Below are positions 1 through 9,182 of a stretch of 64,000 bases of DNA, in pieces. The translations under genes were made by a program, and so were the position numbers. Location: NCBI GenBank assembly GCA_017557185.1, contig JAFZAP010000043.1, forward strand, positions 26,982 to 90,981. Reading direction: 5' to 3'. Source of the stretch: Prevotella sp. (GTDB lineage: Bacteria; Bacteroidota; Bacteroidia; Bacteroidales; Bacteroidaceae). How positions within the stretch are numbered: position 1 is the stretch's first letter; every line of letters begins with the position of its first letter. The notes under the pieces are model-generated. The model had not been told where the DNA came from. It did no database searches and saw only the letters and a program-made list of their open reading frames with translations.

Positions 1-1619
1 GTGAAAGGAACTCCGGCTATTTCTCCATTCAGCTCGATACTCTTTATAAGACTGTTATCCTGAAGGACTTTCACTGATGCGGGTGTTTCAGTTGACGAGT
101 GGAAAGTTCTGTCAGACTTGAAGTACCCACGTAGTTCTCCAAACGAATAATCGTCATTGTTATTCACGTAATCGGTTTGTCCGTCTTTCACTATCAGGCT
201 TAACACTGTTCCACCTTTCTGCAGATCGAACTGAATGCTATACATATTGTTTTCAACTGTGCAGCTATTCTTTTTCACAGTGATGCCATGCGTGGCTTTT
301 GCGTATGTCACATCTTCGTCTGCTATTTTGATGGAACCGAAAGCAGGTAAGTCAACAGCAAATACTTGATCGTTCTCGTTGAATACCTGCCGACGCGAAT
401 AGGGTAATGTGTTCAGAATCAGCCAACCCGTCCGACTGCCGTTCTCCTTCGTGCTGGCCTTCTCCACCTCTTCCTTCGCGATTCCGATCGACGAAGCTGT
501 CCAGAGGTTCACATTATCAGCCCACGTGCCGCGTTTGTTGAGGCCGTTATAAGGCACTATCCAGCAGTCGTGATGTTCCGACAACAGCAGCGTGCGCCAT
601 GCCTCGTTCATATTCTTCTGGCTTTCGCCATTGGTGAGCTGTGGGAACATACCTGGCGAACAGAGATTCTGAATCACCATACGTTTTTCGGCATCAACGA
701 GATAGTTCTCTGCTCTGCGCACTGCCTGAGCGAGTTTCTGCAACACTTGTGAGCCCCACATCAGTCCTGGGCATATATCTTCTTGTGACATTCTGTAATC
801 CGGCTTGGGTGCTGAAGCCGAAAACTTCTCGAAATAATCGCTCCACAGTATGTACTGAGTTCCTTTTTGCTTATCGCCATAGCCTATCCACGGTCCATTC
901 TTCCATCCTGCGTCCTGATAAGTCATTGCGATAGGATTCTGTATCTCTGCCTCAAAACATGCTTTCCAATAACGTTCGGTGTTGCCCCAGCCAGCAGTCT
1001 GCCAGACAGAGTTAGGTTCCAGTGTCTCGCATGCGTAACGTGGAACGGCAGTCATGCCTGTTCCATCTGGTCCGATAAGATTCACGAACTGCCCACCGAA
1101 GTTCCTTGCATAGCCACCCCAGCAAGTGTTAGGGCATTTCAGTGTCATGTACTTAAAGCCTAATTGCGGCAGCAGCGTCGGCAAACACGATGTGTAACAT
1201 GGTTCTTCACAAGCGTATGTCTCTATTCTTACATCGGGAAAATGCTCACGTGTCTTTGCCATTCCCATCTGGAACTGGCGTATGATGCTTTCTCCTTCAA
1301 CGCAGTAAAGGTATGACTGAGCGTAACTTGGGTTGGTATATTCCACCTGCCTGCTGCCTGCTATGCTTTTGAACAGACGGTACGCTTCGGGAGTCCGGAC
1401 TCGCACCGTATCCCACGTTTCCGGCTCTATTTCCAGTCCTATGCTCCATGCCGGGTGCTGTTTCAGCTGGTCATACATGAACTGTGTATAAGTCATCATG
1501 GGATAATGCCCATAAACACCTCCATGGTATCCATCGGCGAAATACCTCTGTGCACTGGCGTTGATTGACATCATAGCCAGCAAAATCAGTACTATTGCTT
1601 TGATGCGAGAGAAAAACAT
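1..1619 (-). CDS. GH38-like glycoside hydrolase, exported, C-terminus off the window edge
   Basis: The frame is open from an ATG at 1619 to base 1, about 539 codons, with no stop, so the C-terminal part lies outside the window. The N-terminus is a Sec signal peptide (MFFSRIKAIVLILLAMM, then NASAQ). The mature start carries ADGYHGGVYGHYP, followed by LEIEPETWDTV, and about 340 residues in is SEHHDCW. These resemble the N-terminal His/Asp metal-site region and the HHD motif of GH38 alpha-mannosidases. I do not see the classical Asp-Pro-Phe-Gly nucleophile segment, so this is a divergent branch and its activity is uncertain. It lies 65 bp downstream of the DUF4105 gene on the same strand. An alpha-mannosidase would suit the GH92/GH130 content nearby. 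Confidence 0.72.
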   Translation of the reverse strand, partial: MFFSRIKAIVLILLAMMSINASAQRYFADGYHGGVYGHYPMMTYTQFMYDQLKQHPAWSIGLEIEPETWDTVRVRTPEAYRLFKSIAGSRQVEYTNPSYAQSYLYCVEGESIIRQFQMGMAKTREHFPDVRIETYACEEPCYTSCLPTLLPQLGFKYMTLKCPNTCWGGYARNFGGQFVNLIGPDGTGMTAVPRYACETLEPNSVWQTAGWGNTERYWKACFEAEIQNPIAMTYQDAGWKNGPWIGYGDKQKGTQYILWSDYFEKFSASAPKPDYRMSQEDICPGLMWGSQVLQKLAQAVRRAENYLVDAEKRMVIQNLCSPGMFPQLTNGESQKNMNEAWRTLLLSEHHDCWIVPYNGLNKRGTWADNVNLWTASSIGIAKEEVEKASTKENGSRTGWLILNTLPYSRRQVFNENDQVFAVDLPAFGSIKIADEDVTYAKATHGITVKKNSCTVENNMYSIQFDLQKGGTVLSLIVKDGQTDYVNNNDDYSFGELRGYFKSDRTFHSSTETPASVKVLQDNSLIKSIELNGEIAGVPF

Positions 1620-1684
1620 TTATTATTTACTTATAATATATACTAGTTTAGCATGCGCTCACCTTCACCTCATCACCCTTCAAC

Positions 1685-2896
1685 TTAATTTCTTTTCTTC
1701 AAAGCTCTCGTACCACTGCGCAGAAGCAATGTCAAGGCGATGAACACATGTGGCAGCAGTATCTGAGGACTGAACGGTGCGACACAAAGATATACAACGA
1801 TGAGCGCACTGTACAGCATGAATCCTATGCGCATATACTCAGGTTTCTTTCTGAAAAGCAACACGACGAGCAGCGGCAACGGGTTCATCACCAATACGTG
1901 CCAACTGCCGTGAACGCCCTGCAATTGCGATAATGTATTGAAATACAGGGAAACAATGCCTGCTATGGTCTGTGCAGCAAGTAATGCAACGTCAAAACAT
2001 ACGACCACCTTCTTTGCGACCCCCTTGAGATACATCACCGTGATGACTAAAGCAACAACCAGCAAGGCCAGGAATGCCACGAAAGGAGTTACAGGGGAAG
2101 GGACTAACTCAGTGTGCTCATTACTTATCTGTATCGGTGCACCATCAAATACAGGGCGGATTTCCCCCGTGCTGTCATTGACAAAACTGGCATCACTCCA
2201 CACATCCGTTATTATGAATGGAGCAAGCCTTGTGTAAACCTCGCTTTCATCTTCACCCTCAGCTCCGAGTATAGTCAGCCAGAAGAACTGGTACCATGGA
2301 GTCTTCGAAAATATTTCCTTCACAAATGTGCGGTTGTCGCCCGTCAAGACAGGGTCGAGCTTACCATATTCTATCCTTTCACCAATCAGCGACTTCTCTA
2401 TAATATAGACACACATGGCCGAGCAATTGGTCTTCAGATAGTCATATTTCCAGTGAAAGCTGCTGTGAGCATTCTCATCAAGGCTCTGCCAAAGCACCCT
2501 CTTCTCATCAAGAGTCAGGTTCAGCTTGTACTCCATCACTCCACGGTGGCTTTCCTTGTATTCTTCCAGGAAGCCATTCGTGTACATAGGCACGAATGAT
2601 CCTACGCCCGTTCCATTAAAGAACTTGAACTTGTTGACAAGCGTATTGCTGAAACTGTAGGTGAAGCAATAGTCCATGTTGTGTGACGGACACTGCATTC
2701 TGATGGCACAGTGACCACAACAGCTATAAATGTCGTTGCTCGGTTCTGCTATTAATAAACTGGCGAATACATCTGTTGCAAGTCCGCCACCGTCATTTGA
2801 CACGCTGTCGGCACTCTCCATCTGAGCCTTCATTTGCAATGGCAAAAGCACAAGGCTTGCAACCAAAAGCAAAACATAATGCGTAATAGTCTTCAT
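1685..2896 (-). CDS. DUF4105 (Lnb N-terminal periplasmic domain) membrane protein
   Basis: 403 residues starting at the ATG at 2896 (MKTITHYVLLL...). A promoter -7 element at 2912-2919 lies just upstream and rules out the longer frame. A signal peptide is followed by a periplasmic domain with CCGHCAIRM and TNCSAMC, which resemble the conserved His/Cys motifs of DUF4105, a putative papain-like peptidase/acyltransferase fold. The C-terminal third holds about four hydrophobic segments (around VTPFVAFLALLVVALVITVM to the end), as is usual for the family. The function is not established. It is divergent from the GH2 gene across 240 bp and upstream of the GH38-like gene. Confidence 0.8.
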   Translation of the reverse strand: MKTITHYVLLLVASLVLLPLQMKAQMESADSVSNDGGGLATDVFASLLIAEPSNDIYSCCGHCAIRMQCPSHNMDYCFTYSFSNTLVNKFKFFNGTGVGSFVPMYTNGFLEEYKESHRGVMEYKLNLTLDEKRVLWQSLDENAHSSFHWKYDYLKTNCSAMCVYIIEKSLIGERIEYGKLDPVLTGDNRTFVKEIFSKTPWYQFFWLTILGAEGEDESEVYTRLAPFIITDVWSDASFVNDSTGEIRPVFDGAPIQISNEHTELVPSPVTPFVAFLALLVVALVITVMYLKGVAKKVVVCFDVALLAAQTIAGIVSLYFNTLSQLQGVHGSWHVLVMNPLPLLVVLLFRKKPEYMRIGFMLYSALIVVYLCVAPFSPQILLPHVFIALTLLLRSGTRALKKRN

Positions 2897-2911
2897 AAAA
2901 AATATTTTTTG

Positions 2912-2919
2912 CAAAGATA
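2912..2919 (-). promoter_or_regulatory. Bacteroidales -7 element for the DUF4105 gene
   Basis: TATCTTTG on the minus strand matches TAnnTTTG. It ends 15 bases before the ATG at 2896, giving a very short leader. No clear -33 TTTG at the right spacing was seen, so only half of the promoter is supported. Confidence 0.55.
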
Positions 2920-3072
2920 ATAATAATTAACGAATATGAAAGAAAAAAACGAACCAATAAATGTAAGAAACGAACCAAGTCGCAAACACGCATGAAAAAT
3001 AACAAAAATCAAGCAAAAAAATATCATTTTTGAGGCATGGTTCGATTTTGACAGTTTTTTTGTGAATGCATA

Positions 3073-3103
3073 TTTGCGTGTTCTTATTTTTTATATATAT
3101 TTG
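3073..3103 (+). promoter_or_regulatory. Bacteroidales promoter for the GH2/phosphoesterase-like pair
   Basis: TTTG at 3073-3076 and TATATTTG at 3096-3103 with a 19-bp spacer match the -33/-7 consensus of the Bacteroidales primary sigma factor. Transcription would start near 3109, about 25 bases before the ATG at 3134. Confidence 0.75.
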
Positions 3104-3133
3104 CAGAAAAATCAGAAAAGAAACAATGAATAT

Positions 3134-6100
3134 ATGAGAATCGCTTCACTCCTGTTTACCGTAATATGGGTTCCTGCAATAGTTCTGGCTCAGAACAATG
3201 TACTACCTCTGGACAGCAGACATACTGTCTGGCAAGTTGCCCCTCAGGCTGACATGCCTCATAGTGAGGGGGATAGAGTATCGACTGTGGGCTTCAAGCT
3301 TAAGAATTCCATCAAAGGCGTTGTGCCGGGCACTGTGTTTACGGCTTACGTGAATGCCGGCAAGGAGAAGGACCCGAACTATGGCACCAACATTCTGGAA
3401 GCCGACGAGGCCTTTTACAACCGGCCTTTCTGGTACAGGACTGAATTCCAACTACAGAAGCGCAAGGCGGGTGAACGGGTGTGGCTGTGTCTTGACAACA
3501 CCAACCGCTATGCCGATGTATGGGTCAACGGACATAAGGTGTCAGGAACGAAGGATTCGAAGCGCGACATCAGCGGTCACATGCTTCGCTCTCGTTTCGA
3601 TATCACTAACATTGTGGCAAAGAAAGGAAGGAATGCTGTAGCAGTACTGATTTACGATGCCGACCAGAAGAAAAGCCGCCATGCGAAAGGTGATTTTGCT
3701 AATGCATGCAGCCCTACTTACCTGTCGGCAGCAGGTTGGGACTGGATGCCGTACGTACCGGGAAGAATGGCTGGGATAACAGGCCATGTACGCATTGAGA
3801 TGACTGGGGGCATAAGCATGAGCAATACATGGGTACGCACCGAACTGCCAACGTTGTCGCATGCCGACCTGAGCATTCAGACTACCCTGCACAACACTAC
3901 GGGCAGTGTGAAAGACGTTTTGCTGAGCGGCATCATTCAACCTGGAAACATCTCTTTCACCAAGAAGATAACGATGAACGTGACTGACACGACAATTACT
4001 GTCACGCCCGACGATTGCCCCTCGCTCTCCCTTGACAATCCCCGACTATGGTGGCCCAACGGATATGGGGACCAGAATCTATACACCTGCACGCTCAAGG
4101 CAAACGATGATGACGTGCGCAGTACGACTTTCGGAATTAAGCGCTACGAGTATGCCTATATATATAATAAGGTCTTGCAACCTGTGCTTTACTTCTACAT
4201 CAACGGAAGAAGGCTGATGCTGAAGGGCGGTTCATGGGGCATGGCGGAATACATGCAACGCTGCGACTCTGCCGAGTATGACAAAAAGATACGTCTGCAT
4301 AAGGATCTGAACTATAACATGATCAGGTGCTGGACAGGATGCGTCACCGACGATGCTTTCTATGAAGCATGTGACCGCTATGGCATCATGGTCTGGGACG
4401 ACTTCTGGCTACATTCCGGCGAGGGGCATCCTGCGGAAATAGAGGCCTTCAAGGCGAATGCTCTCGATAAAGTGCTGCGACTGCGCAATCACCCTTGCAT
4501 TGCCTTGTGGTGTGGAGCCAATGAGTCGAGGCCTTTGAAGGAGATTGACGATTTTCTACGCGCAACAGTGGCGAAAGAGGATGGGCGCCTCTATAAGTCA
4601 AGCTCCAATCAGGATGGGCTTTCCGGTAGCAGTCCTTGGGCCAACCGCCCACCCCGTTTCCACTTTGAGACTTCATTAGGCGGACTCATTCTGCTCAATC
4701 CCCCTTATCCATACGGAATGGACTATGGCTACGGATGCCGCTCGGAGATAGGAATGGCAACAATGCCAAACTACGAAAGCGTAAAGATGTTCATACCCGA
4801 AGAGGACCAATGGCCACTGCCTGAAGACAAGGTGCTGTCGGAATTCAACGACAACGTTTGGAATCATCACTTCTACGGAGCACGTGGAGGGAACGCCGGG
4901 CCGATGTATTACAGGGACTGCATCTACGACAGATATGGCACTCCCAACTCGCTGCAGGAGTTTTGCGACAAAGCGCAATATGTCAACCTCGAAGACATGA
5001 AAGGCATTTATGAGGCATGGAATGACAAGATGGGCAACGATGCCTCAGGTGCGCTCATATGGATGAGCATGTCGGCATTCCCGTCATGCGTGTGGCAGAC
5101 TTTCGACTACTATTATGACACTACAGGCTCATACTATGCTGCCAAGAAAGCATGTGAACCGCGTCACATCCAATGGAATGTAGTGACAGATGCCATCAAG
5201 GTGGTGAATGCAACAAACGAAGACATGAACCACGTAAAGGCATCGGCATCGGTTTATGATTTCAATGGAAATGAGATAAAAGCCTTGCATAAGGAAAAGG
5301 ACGTCTCGCTGCGTGCCGCCGATGTTACCGAAGCGTTCCGCCTTGATTTTCCACATCGCAATGTTGCATTAGGCTGCAAGGCTGTGTCATCATCGGCTAC
5401 AGAGCGTTTTCCTGCTTCATTCGCAACTGACGGACTCATGAGCACCCGATGGGAAAGTGAATACAGCGACCCTCAATGGATCATGATCGACCTTGGGCAA
5501 GAGCGCAACATTGAAATGATAAGAATACTTTGGGAAGGTGCCTATTCCGCCAAATACGAGGTACAGACCTCCGACGATGCTGAAACGTGGCACACAGCCT
5601 ACAGCAATGAAAACGGGAAGGGCGGTACGGACATCATAACAATCAGTCCGACCGCAGCACGCTTCCTGCGCATCATGGGAAAGAGTCGCAACTCCTGGTT
5701 TGGACATTCCATCCATGAGATTGAGGTTTACGAGCCCAAGACCTCTGACGAGAACCCTATCCAGTTCGTCAAACTTGAGTTGAGAGACTCCGACGGCAAG
5801 CTCATCAGCGACAACTTCTATTGGCGCAACAGCGACATTGAACTTGATTACAAGTCGCTTGCCACGCTTCCTGAAGCCAACATCACTGCTACAGTAATAA
5901 GCACCGACGCTGCGAAGGGCACGGCTACGGTCATCGTAGAGAATCATTCCACGACGGTGGCATTCGGCAACCGCCTTCGCCTTGTCGTGCCAGCGACACA
6001 GGAGCGAATACTGCCAACCACGATGTCTGACAACTATTTCACGCTCATGCCTTTTGAAAAGAAAACAATAAGCATTGAGGCTCCGCCGGAATCTCTATCC

Positions 6101-6184
6101 CGAGGTGCTTCACTGTTGCTGAAACAATATCTATACAAAGAAAAGAACATTTATCACAACTTAATCAAAACTCCAAAAACATGA
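3134..6184 (+). CDS. GH2 glycosidase (beta-mannosidase type) with an inserted F5/8C (CBM32) domain
   Basis: 1016 residues. The ATG at 3134 gives a clean signal peptide ending VLAQ and follows the promoter at 3073-3103; the upstream in-frame GTG at 3062 lies inside that promoter. The order is a sugar-binding jelly roll (KNSIKGVVPGTVFTAYVNAG, FWYRTEF), an Ig-like domain, then a TIM barrel with RCWTGCVTDDAFYEACDRYG and MVWDDFW. The likely acid/base is Glu464 in WCGANES and the nucleophile Glu538 in CRSEIGMA. Residues about 740-875 are a discoidin-type domain (NVALGCKAVSS ... HEIEVYEP) set inside the C-terminal beta-sandwich. The relatives are exo-beta-mannosidases and exo-glucosaminidases; I favour beta-mannoside. 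The stop overlaps the next start (ATGA at 6181-6184). Confidence 0.9.
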   Translation: MRIASLLFTVIWVPAIVLAQNNVLPLDSRHTVWQVAPQADMPHSEGDRVSTVGFKLKNSIKGVVPGTVFTAYVNAGKEKDPNYGTNILEADEAFYNRPFWYRTEFQLQKRKAGERVWLCLDNTNRYADVWVNGHKVSGTKDSKRDISGHMLRSRFDITNIVAKKGRNAVAVLIYDADQKKSRHAKGDFANACSPTYLSAAGWDWMPYVPGRMAGITGHVRIEMTGGISMSNTWVRTELPTLSHADLSIQTTLHNTTGSVKDVLLSGIIQPGNISFTKKITMNVTDTTITVTPDDCPSLSLDNPRLWWPNGYGDQNLYTCTLKANDDDVRSTTFGIKRYEYAYIYNKVLQPVLYFYINGRRLMLKGGSWGMAEYMQRCDSAEYDKKIRLHKDLNYNMIRCWTGCVTDDAFYEACDRYGIMVWDDFWLHSGEGHPAEIEAFKANALDKVLRLRNHPCIALWCGANESRPLKEIDDFLRATVAKEDGRLYKSSSNQDGLSGSSPWANRPPRFHFETSLGGLILLNPPYPYGMDYGYGCRSEIGMATMPNYESVKMFIPEEDQWPLPEDKVLSEFNDNVWNHHFYGARGGNAGPMYYRDCIYDRYGTPNSLQEFCDKAQYVNLEDMKGIYEAWNDKMGNDASGALIWMSMSAFPSCVWQTFDYYYDTTGSYYAAKKACEPRHIQWNVVTDAIKVVNATNEDMNHVKASASVYDFNGNEIKALHKEKDVSLRAADVTEAFRLDFPHRNVALGCKAVSSSATERFPASFATDGLMSTRWESEYSDPQWIMIDLGQERNIEMIRILWEGAYSAKYEVQTSDDAETWHTAYSNENGKGGTDIITISPTAARFLRIMGKSRNSWFGHSIHEIEVYEPKTSDENPIQFVKLELRDSDGKLISDNFYWRNSDIELDYKSLATLPEANITATVISTDAAKGTATVIVENHSTTVAFGNRLRLVVPATQERILPTTMSDNYFTLMPFEKKTISIEAPPESLSRGASLLLKQYLYKEKNIYHNLIKTPKT

Positions 6185-8787
6185 AAGATTCCAAGTTATT
6201 CAAGCACAGGTTGCTCATCATTGCAGCCATCGCCATGATTTTAACATCATGCTACCGCATCGGTAAGATCTACTCTCCCACGACTGTAGATCCCAACACA
6301 GCCTATTCGGCTCGTATTGTCATCGTAAACGACAACAACAGCGACCCGCAGACCGGTTACTCAATGTTTGCCGTATGTGTTCCTTCCAACTGGACAGTCG
6401 CCGTGAAGGAAGGCGCCCTCAAGCAGTATGGCAAGGAAGGTGCCATGATCGACGGCACATGGGACGTCAATGCGCAACTCGACATGGTCTACAGCCCCAA
6501 CTACTCACGCATTTGCAACGAGGCATTCCCACGCGAAGGCTATGAGTGGGTGGGATTCCGCACAAAGAACATCTATCGCCGAAGTCTAAATCCAGGCAAC
6601 GGCGGTTGCGACTCTGTGGCTATTGACTTCGACGTTTTGAACAACGGCGTCGCAGGCGACTACGAAATCGACTATATCGTAGGAAACATCGAGTCAAACG
6701 AAGAGAACCCCGATGCCGTGGAAACATGGACAGGCGATCCGCTTAAATCAGACCTCTTCACTACAGCCACATTCGGAAAAGAAGATGCCGATTTCAAGAA
6801 GGTATATGCCGAAGGTCACTCTATCGTAACTGTAAAGGAAGGCGGCACACCTACTTACATCATTCCAAAGGTAAGCGTATCGAAGAACAGCATCGAGGCT
6901 GGTGAAAGCATCGACATCGCATACGAGAATCTTGCAAAGAACAATTGCATACAGATTTTCAAGAACTACTCGCTCGTACCGATGGCTTGCTCCGTTACTG
7001 TCACATCCGACGTCGATGAGCGTTTCTACAGCAATTCGACAACCATTGAAGGACTCGAGCCAGGCGTTTATCATGTACGGCCGGTTGCTGCCGACGGCAC
7101 TCCTATCCTCGAGGAGACAACATTCACCGTAGGCAACTATGCCGCTGTGGAGGCTCCTCTCGGAAAAGTCATGGTGATGGGTGCTCCAGGACTCATGGCC
7201 CCGGATATTCTCGTCAACGACGGCATGGCCTTCCAGACGTCAGCCGCTCTAAACGCCAACCTCTACTCCGACTCGCCTGCTCTCGTTGACTGGCAGCTGA
7301 ACAAGGTTATCGCTGCCAAGCCTCAGACGCTCCTTGTCATTGGCGACCTTACTAAGGGCGGTGACCTCATCAGCCATCAGTTGCTCGCTGGAAAACTCCA
7401 GACACTCATTGATGCAGGCATCAAAGTATGCGTAGTGCCAGGCGCAGCCGACATCGCCAACCCGACGGCAGCTGTCTATGACGGCGAAAATGCTACTCCC
7501 TCTGAGAACATCACTGCCGAGCAGTTCGCTACGCTCTATGCCAACTTCGGATTCAACAATGCTGTCTCTCGCGATGCAAATACCCTGTCGTACATGACAT
7601 ACCTGAACGACAACATTGCCCTCCTCGCCATCGACGGATGCGAATACAAAGAATACGGCGACTCACTGATGCAGAGCGGACACATTACCGAAGCTACTGC
7701 CGACTGGATAAGGACAGCGTGTGGCGACGCCCTCGCTACAGGACGTAAGATCATTGCTATCTCATCACACATCATCGCCGCTCCATTCAACGGTTATGCC
7801 ACGCTTGGCAACACGATGAACAACAACGACGCAATCAGTCTTGCCGCATTCACTGGCGGTGCAGTTGACGAAGGTCCCAAATATGCCATCGACAATGCCA
7901 CTGTGAAAGCTCTCCTCGCTGAGAGCGGTGTGACTGCAGTATTCACAGCCGGCATCAATGCCTCCGACATCCAGTGCATCAATGTCGAAGGGGACGGTTC
8001 GTTCTATCAGGTCAACACAGGCTTCGCCACTGCCTACGAATGCCCTCTGCGCACCGTTTCTTTCCAGAACGATGGCATCAGCATCACGACAGACTTCGTG
8101 AAGGATTTCGCAGCGCCTGAAGGTCTTACATTCGAGGAGTATGCCTACTACCGCACAATCTACGAACTGCCAAACGGCGTAACGACAGCTATTCTCAACT
8201 ACTGGCCACAACTGCAGTCATTCCTTACTGAGCGATTCACATTCGAGATTGACGAGACCCAGGAGATTGATTTCCTCCGCGACAGGAACCTGCTCTTCCA
8301 CCTCCCCGAGACAGGCGAAGAACTGGCAAACAACGTCAACAGCACCATCATTCCTCCACTAGTCAAGGTGATCACACTCTTTTCTCAGGGCAACGAGGAC
8401 AAGACCATGGGTCAGCAAGTCCTCGATGAGTTCCACGCAGGCGTAAATGGACTCTTTGCGTGCCTCGTAGCTCCCGACTACCTGTTCCTTAAGGACTTCA
8501 TCGTTCAGAGCGTGAAGGACGGCTTTGCTGAAGCAGGACTCGACGTTGACGCACTCATCGACATTATTGTAGGCAGCATCGTGTTCAACTATGTAGGCGA
8601 GGACGTGACCAACGTCACCAACGACCTCTACACCTTCGCCCCATACTCAACCGTCACAAATGGCATCAGAAGCATCAGCCATGCAACCACTGCATCTGAT
8701 AAAGCATACAATCTGCAAGGCCAGCGCGTTGGCAACAACTACAGGGGCATCGTCATCCGCAATGCCAAGAAATACATTGTGAAATAA
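6181..8787 (+). CDS. Lipoprotein with degenerate calcineurin-like phosphoesterase domain
   Basis: 868 residues, translationally coupled to the GH2 gene by a 4-bp overlap. The lipobox is LTSC, followed by YRIG. Residues about 25-230 form a beta-rich domain homologous to the lipoprotein at 22711-23622. Residues about 320-660 align with the Bacteroidetes metallophosphoesterases: VIGDLTKGGDLISHQLLAGK, then PGAADIANP where active relatives have PGNHDINNP, then EQFATLYANFGF and NDNIALLAIDG. The expected GHxH site reads FTAGINASDI. The first DxH motif is also absent (VMGAPGLM), so most metal ligands are gone. Only GDLTKGG survives. The tail AYNLQGQRVGNNYRGIVI is the recurrent C-terminal module. It is probably a binding or scaffold protein rather than an enzyme (inference). 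Confidence 0.85.
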   Translation: MKDSKLFKHRLLIIAAIAMILTSCYRIGKIYSPTTVDPNTAYSARIVIVNDNNSDPQTGYSMFAVCVPSNWTVAVKEGALKQYGKEGAMIDGTWDVNAQLDMVYSPNYSRICNEAFPREGYEWVGFRTKNIYRRSLNPGNGGCDSVAIDFDVLNNGVAGDYEIDYIVGNIESNEENPDAVETWTGDPLKSDLFTTATFGKEDADFKKVYAEGHSIVTVKEGGTPTYIIPKVSVSKNSIEAGESIDIAYENLAKNNCIQIFKNYSLVPMACSVTVTSDVDERFYSNSTTIEGLEPGVYHVRPVAADGTPILEETTFTVGNYAAVEAPLGKVMVMGAPGLMAPDILVNDGMAFQTSAALNANLYSDSPALVDWQLNKVIAAKPQTLLVIGDLTKGGDLISHQLLAGKLQTLIDAGIKVCVVPGAADIANPTAAVYDGENATPSENITAEQFATLYANFGFNNAVSRDANTLSYMTYLNDNIALLAIDGCEYKEYGDSLMQSGHITEATADWIRTACGDALATGRKIIAISSHIIAAPFNGYATLGNTMNNNDAISLAAFTGGAVDEGPKYAIDNATVKALLAESGVTAVFTAGINASDIQCINVEGDGSFYQVNTGFATAYECPLRTVSFQNDGISITTDFVKDFAAPEGLTFEEYAYYRTIYELPNGVTTAILNYWPQLQSFLTERFTFEIDETQEIDFLRDRNLLFHLPETGEELANNVNSTIIPPLVKVITLFSQGNEDKTMGQQVLDEFHAGVNGLFACLVAPDYLFLKDFIVQSVKDGFAEAGLDVDALIDIIVGSIVFNYVGEDVTNVTNDLYTFAPYSTVTNGIRSISHATTASDKAYNLQGQRVGNNYRGIVIRNAKKYIVK

Positions 8788-8958
8788 ATTGATCCCGAAA
8801 ATCATTTGTTTTGTAAGACTATCTGAGTAGTGGATTCATTAAGACAACTTAGACAACTTAGGACCGCTCGGCTCTGCCGCTTGCGTAGTAAACGGAGCAA
8901 GAACTTTATGTTGTCCTTTGTTGTTCGTGTTGTTTAAAAAAAAAATTACCAAATTATT

Positions 8959-9002
8959 AATCCTCCGTTCGAGTTGCTAATGCCTTGCTCGAACGGAGGA
9001 TT
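8959..9002. terminator. Bidirectional hairpin terminator between convergent genes
   Basis: A perfect 15-bp stem (AATCCTCCGTTCGAG at 8959-8973 with its complement at 8988-9002) encloses a 14-base loop. It is followed by TTCTTT on the plus strand and preceded by a long A-rich run that becomes a T-rich tract on the minus strand. It sits 170 bp after the phosphoesterase-like gene and serves the converging operon too. The rest of the 8788-9182 gap holds no gene that I can support apart from the repeat at 9042-9160. Confidence 0.8.
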
Positions 9003-9041
9003 TTCTTTGCATTTGAATTGAAATAAACATAAAAAAAAGGC

Positions 9042-9160
9042 CTCACCCCAGCCAGCTCGTAGGGGCAGACCCCTGTGTCTGCCCGCCATTTGTGCCCATT
9101 TTATGTCCGCTGTTCGGGCAGACACAGGGGTCTGCCCCTACACGTAGCGCCGCAGGCAAA
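9042..9160 (+). repeat. Dispersed palindromic repeat, copy 1
   Basis: Two perfect 27-bp inverted arms (9059-9085 and 9115-9141, outer end GTAGGGGCAGACCCC) enclose a 29-base centre. The centre and both flanks (CCCCAGCCAGCTC on the left, CGCAGGCAAA on the right) recur in reverse orientation around 54437-54557. The relation therefore extends beyond the palindrome, and this is a real repeat family. No open frame lies inside. It sits just downstream of the stop of the propeller protein gene at 9183. Confidence 0.85.
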
Positions 9161-9182
9161 TAAAAATCGTCATGGGCTCCTT

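Noticed and set aside
570-1163. Short plus-strand frames opposite the GH38-like gene
   Set aside because: They overlap one another in different frames and lie inside a long minus-strand frame with signal peptide and GH38-like motifs.
9042-9160. Insertion sequence
   Set aside because: Only a palindrome of about 120 bp with no open frame for a transposase.
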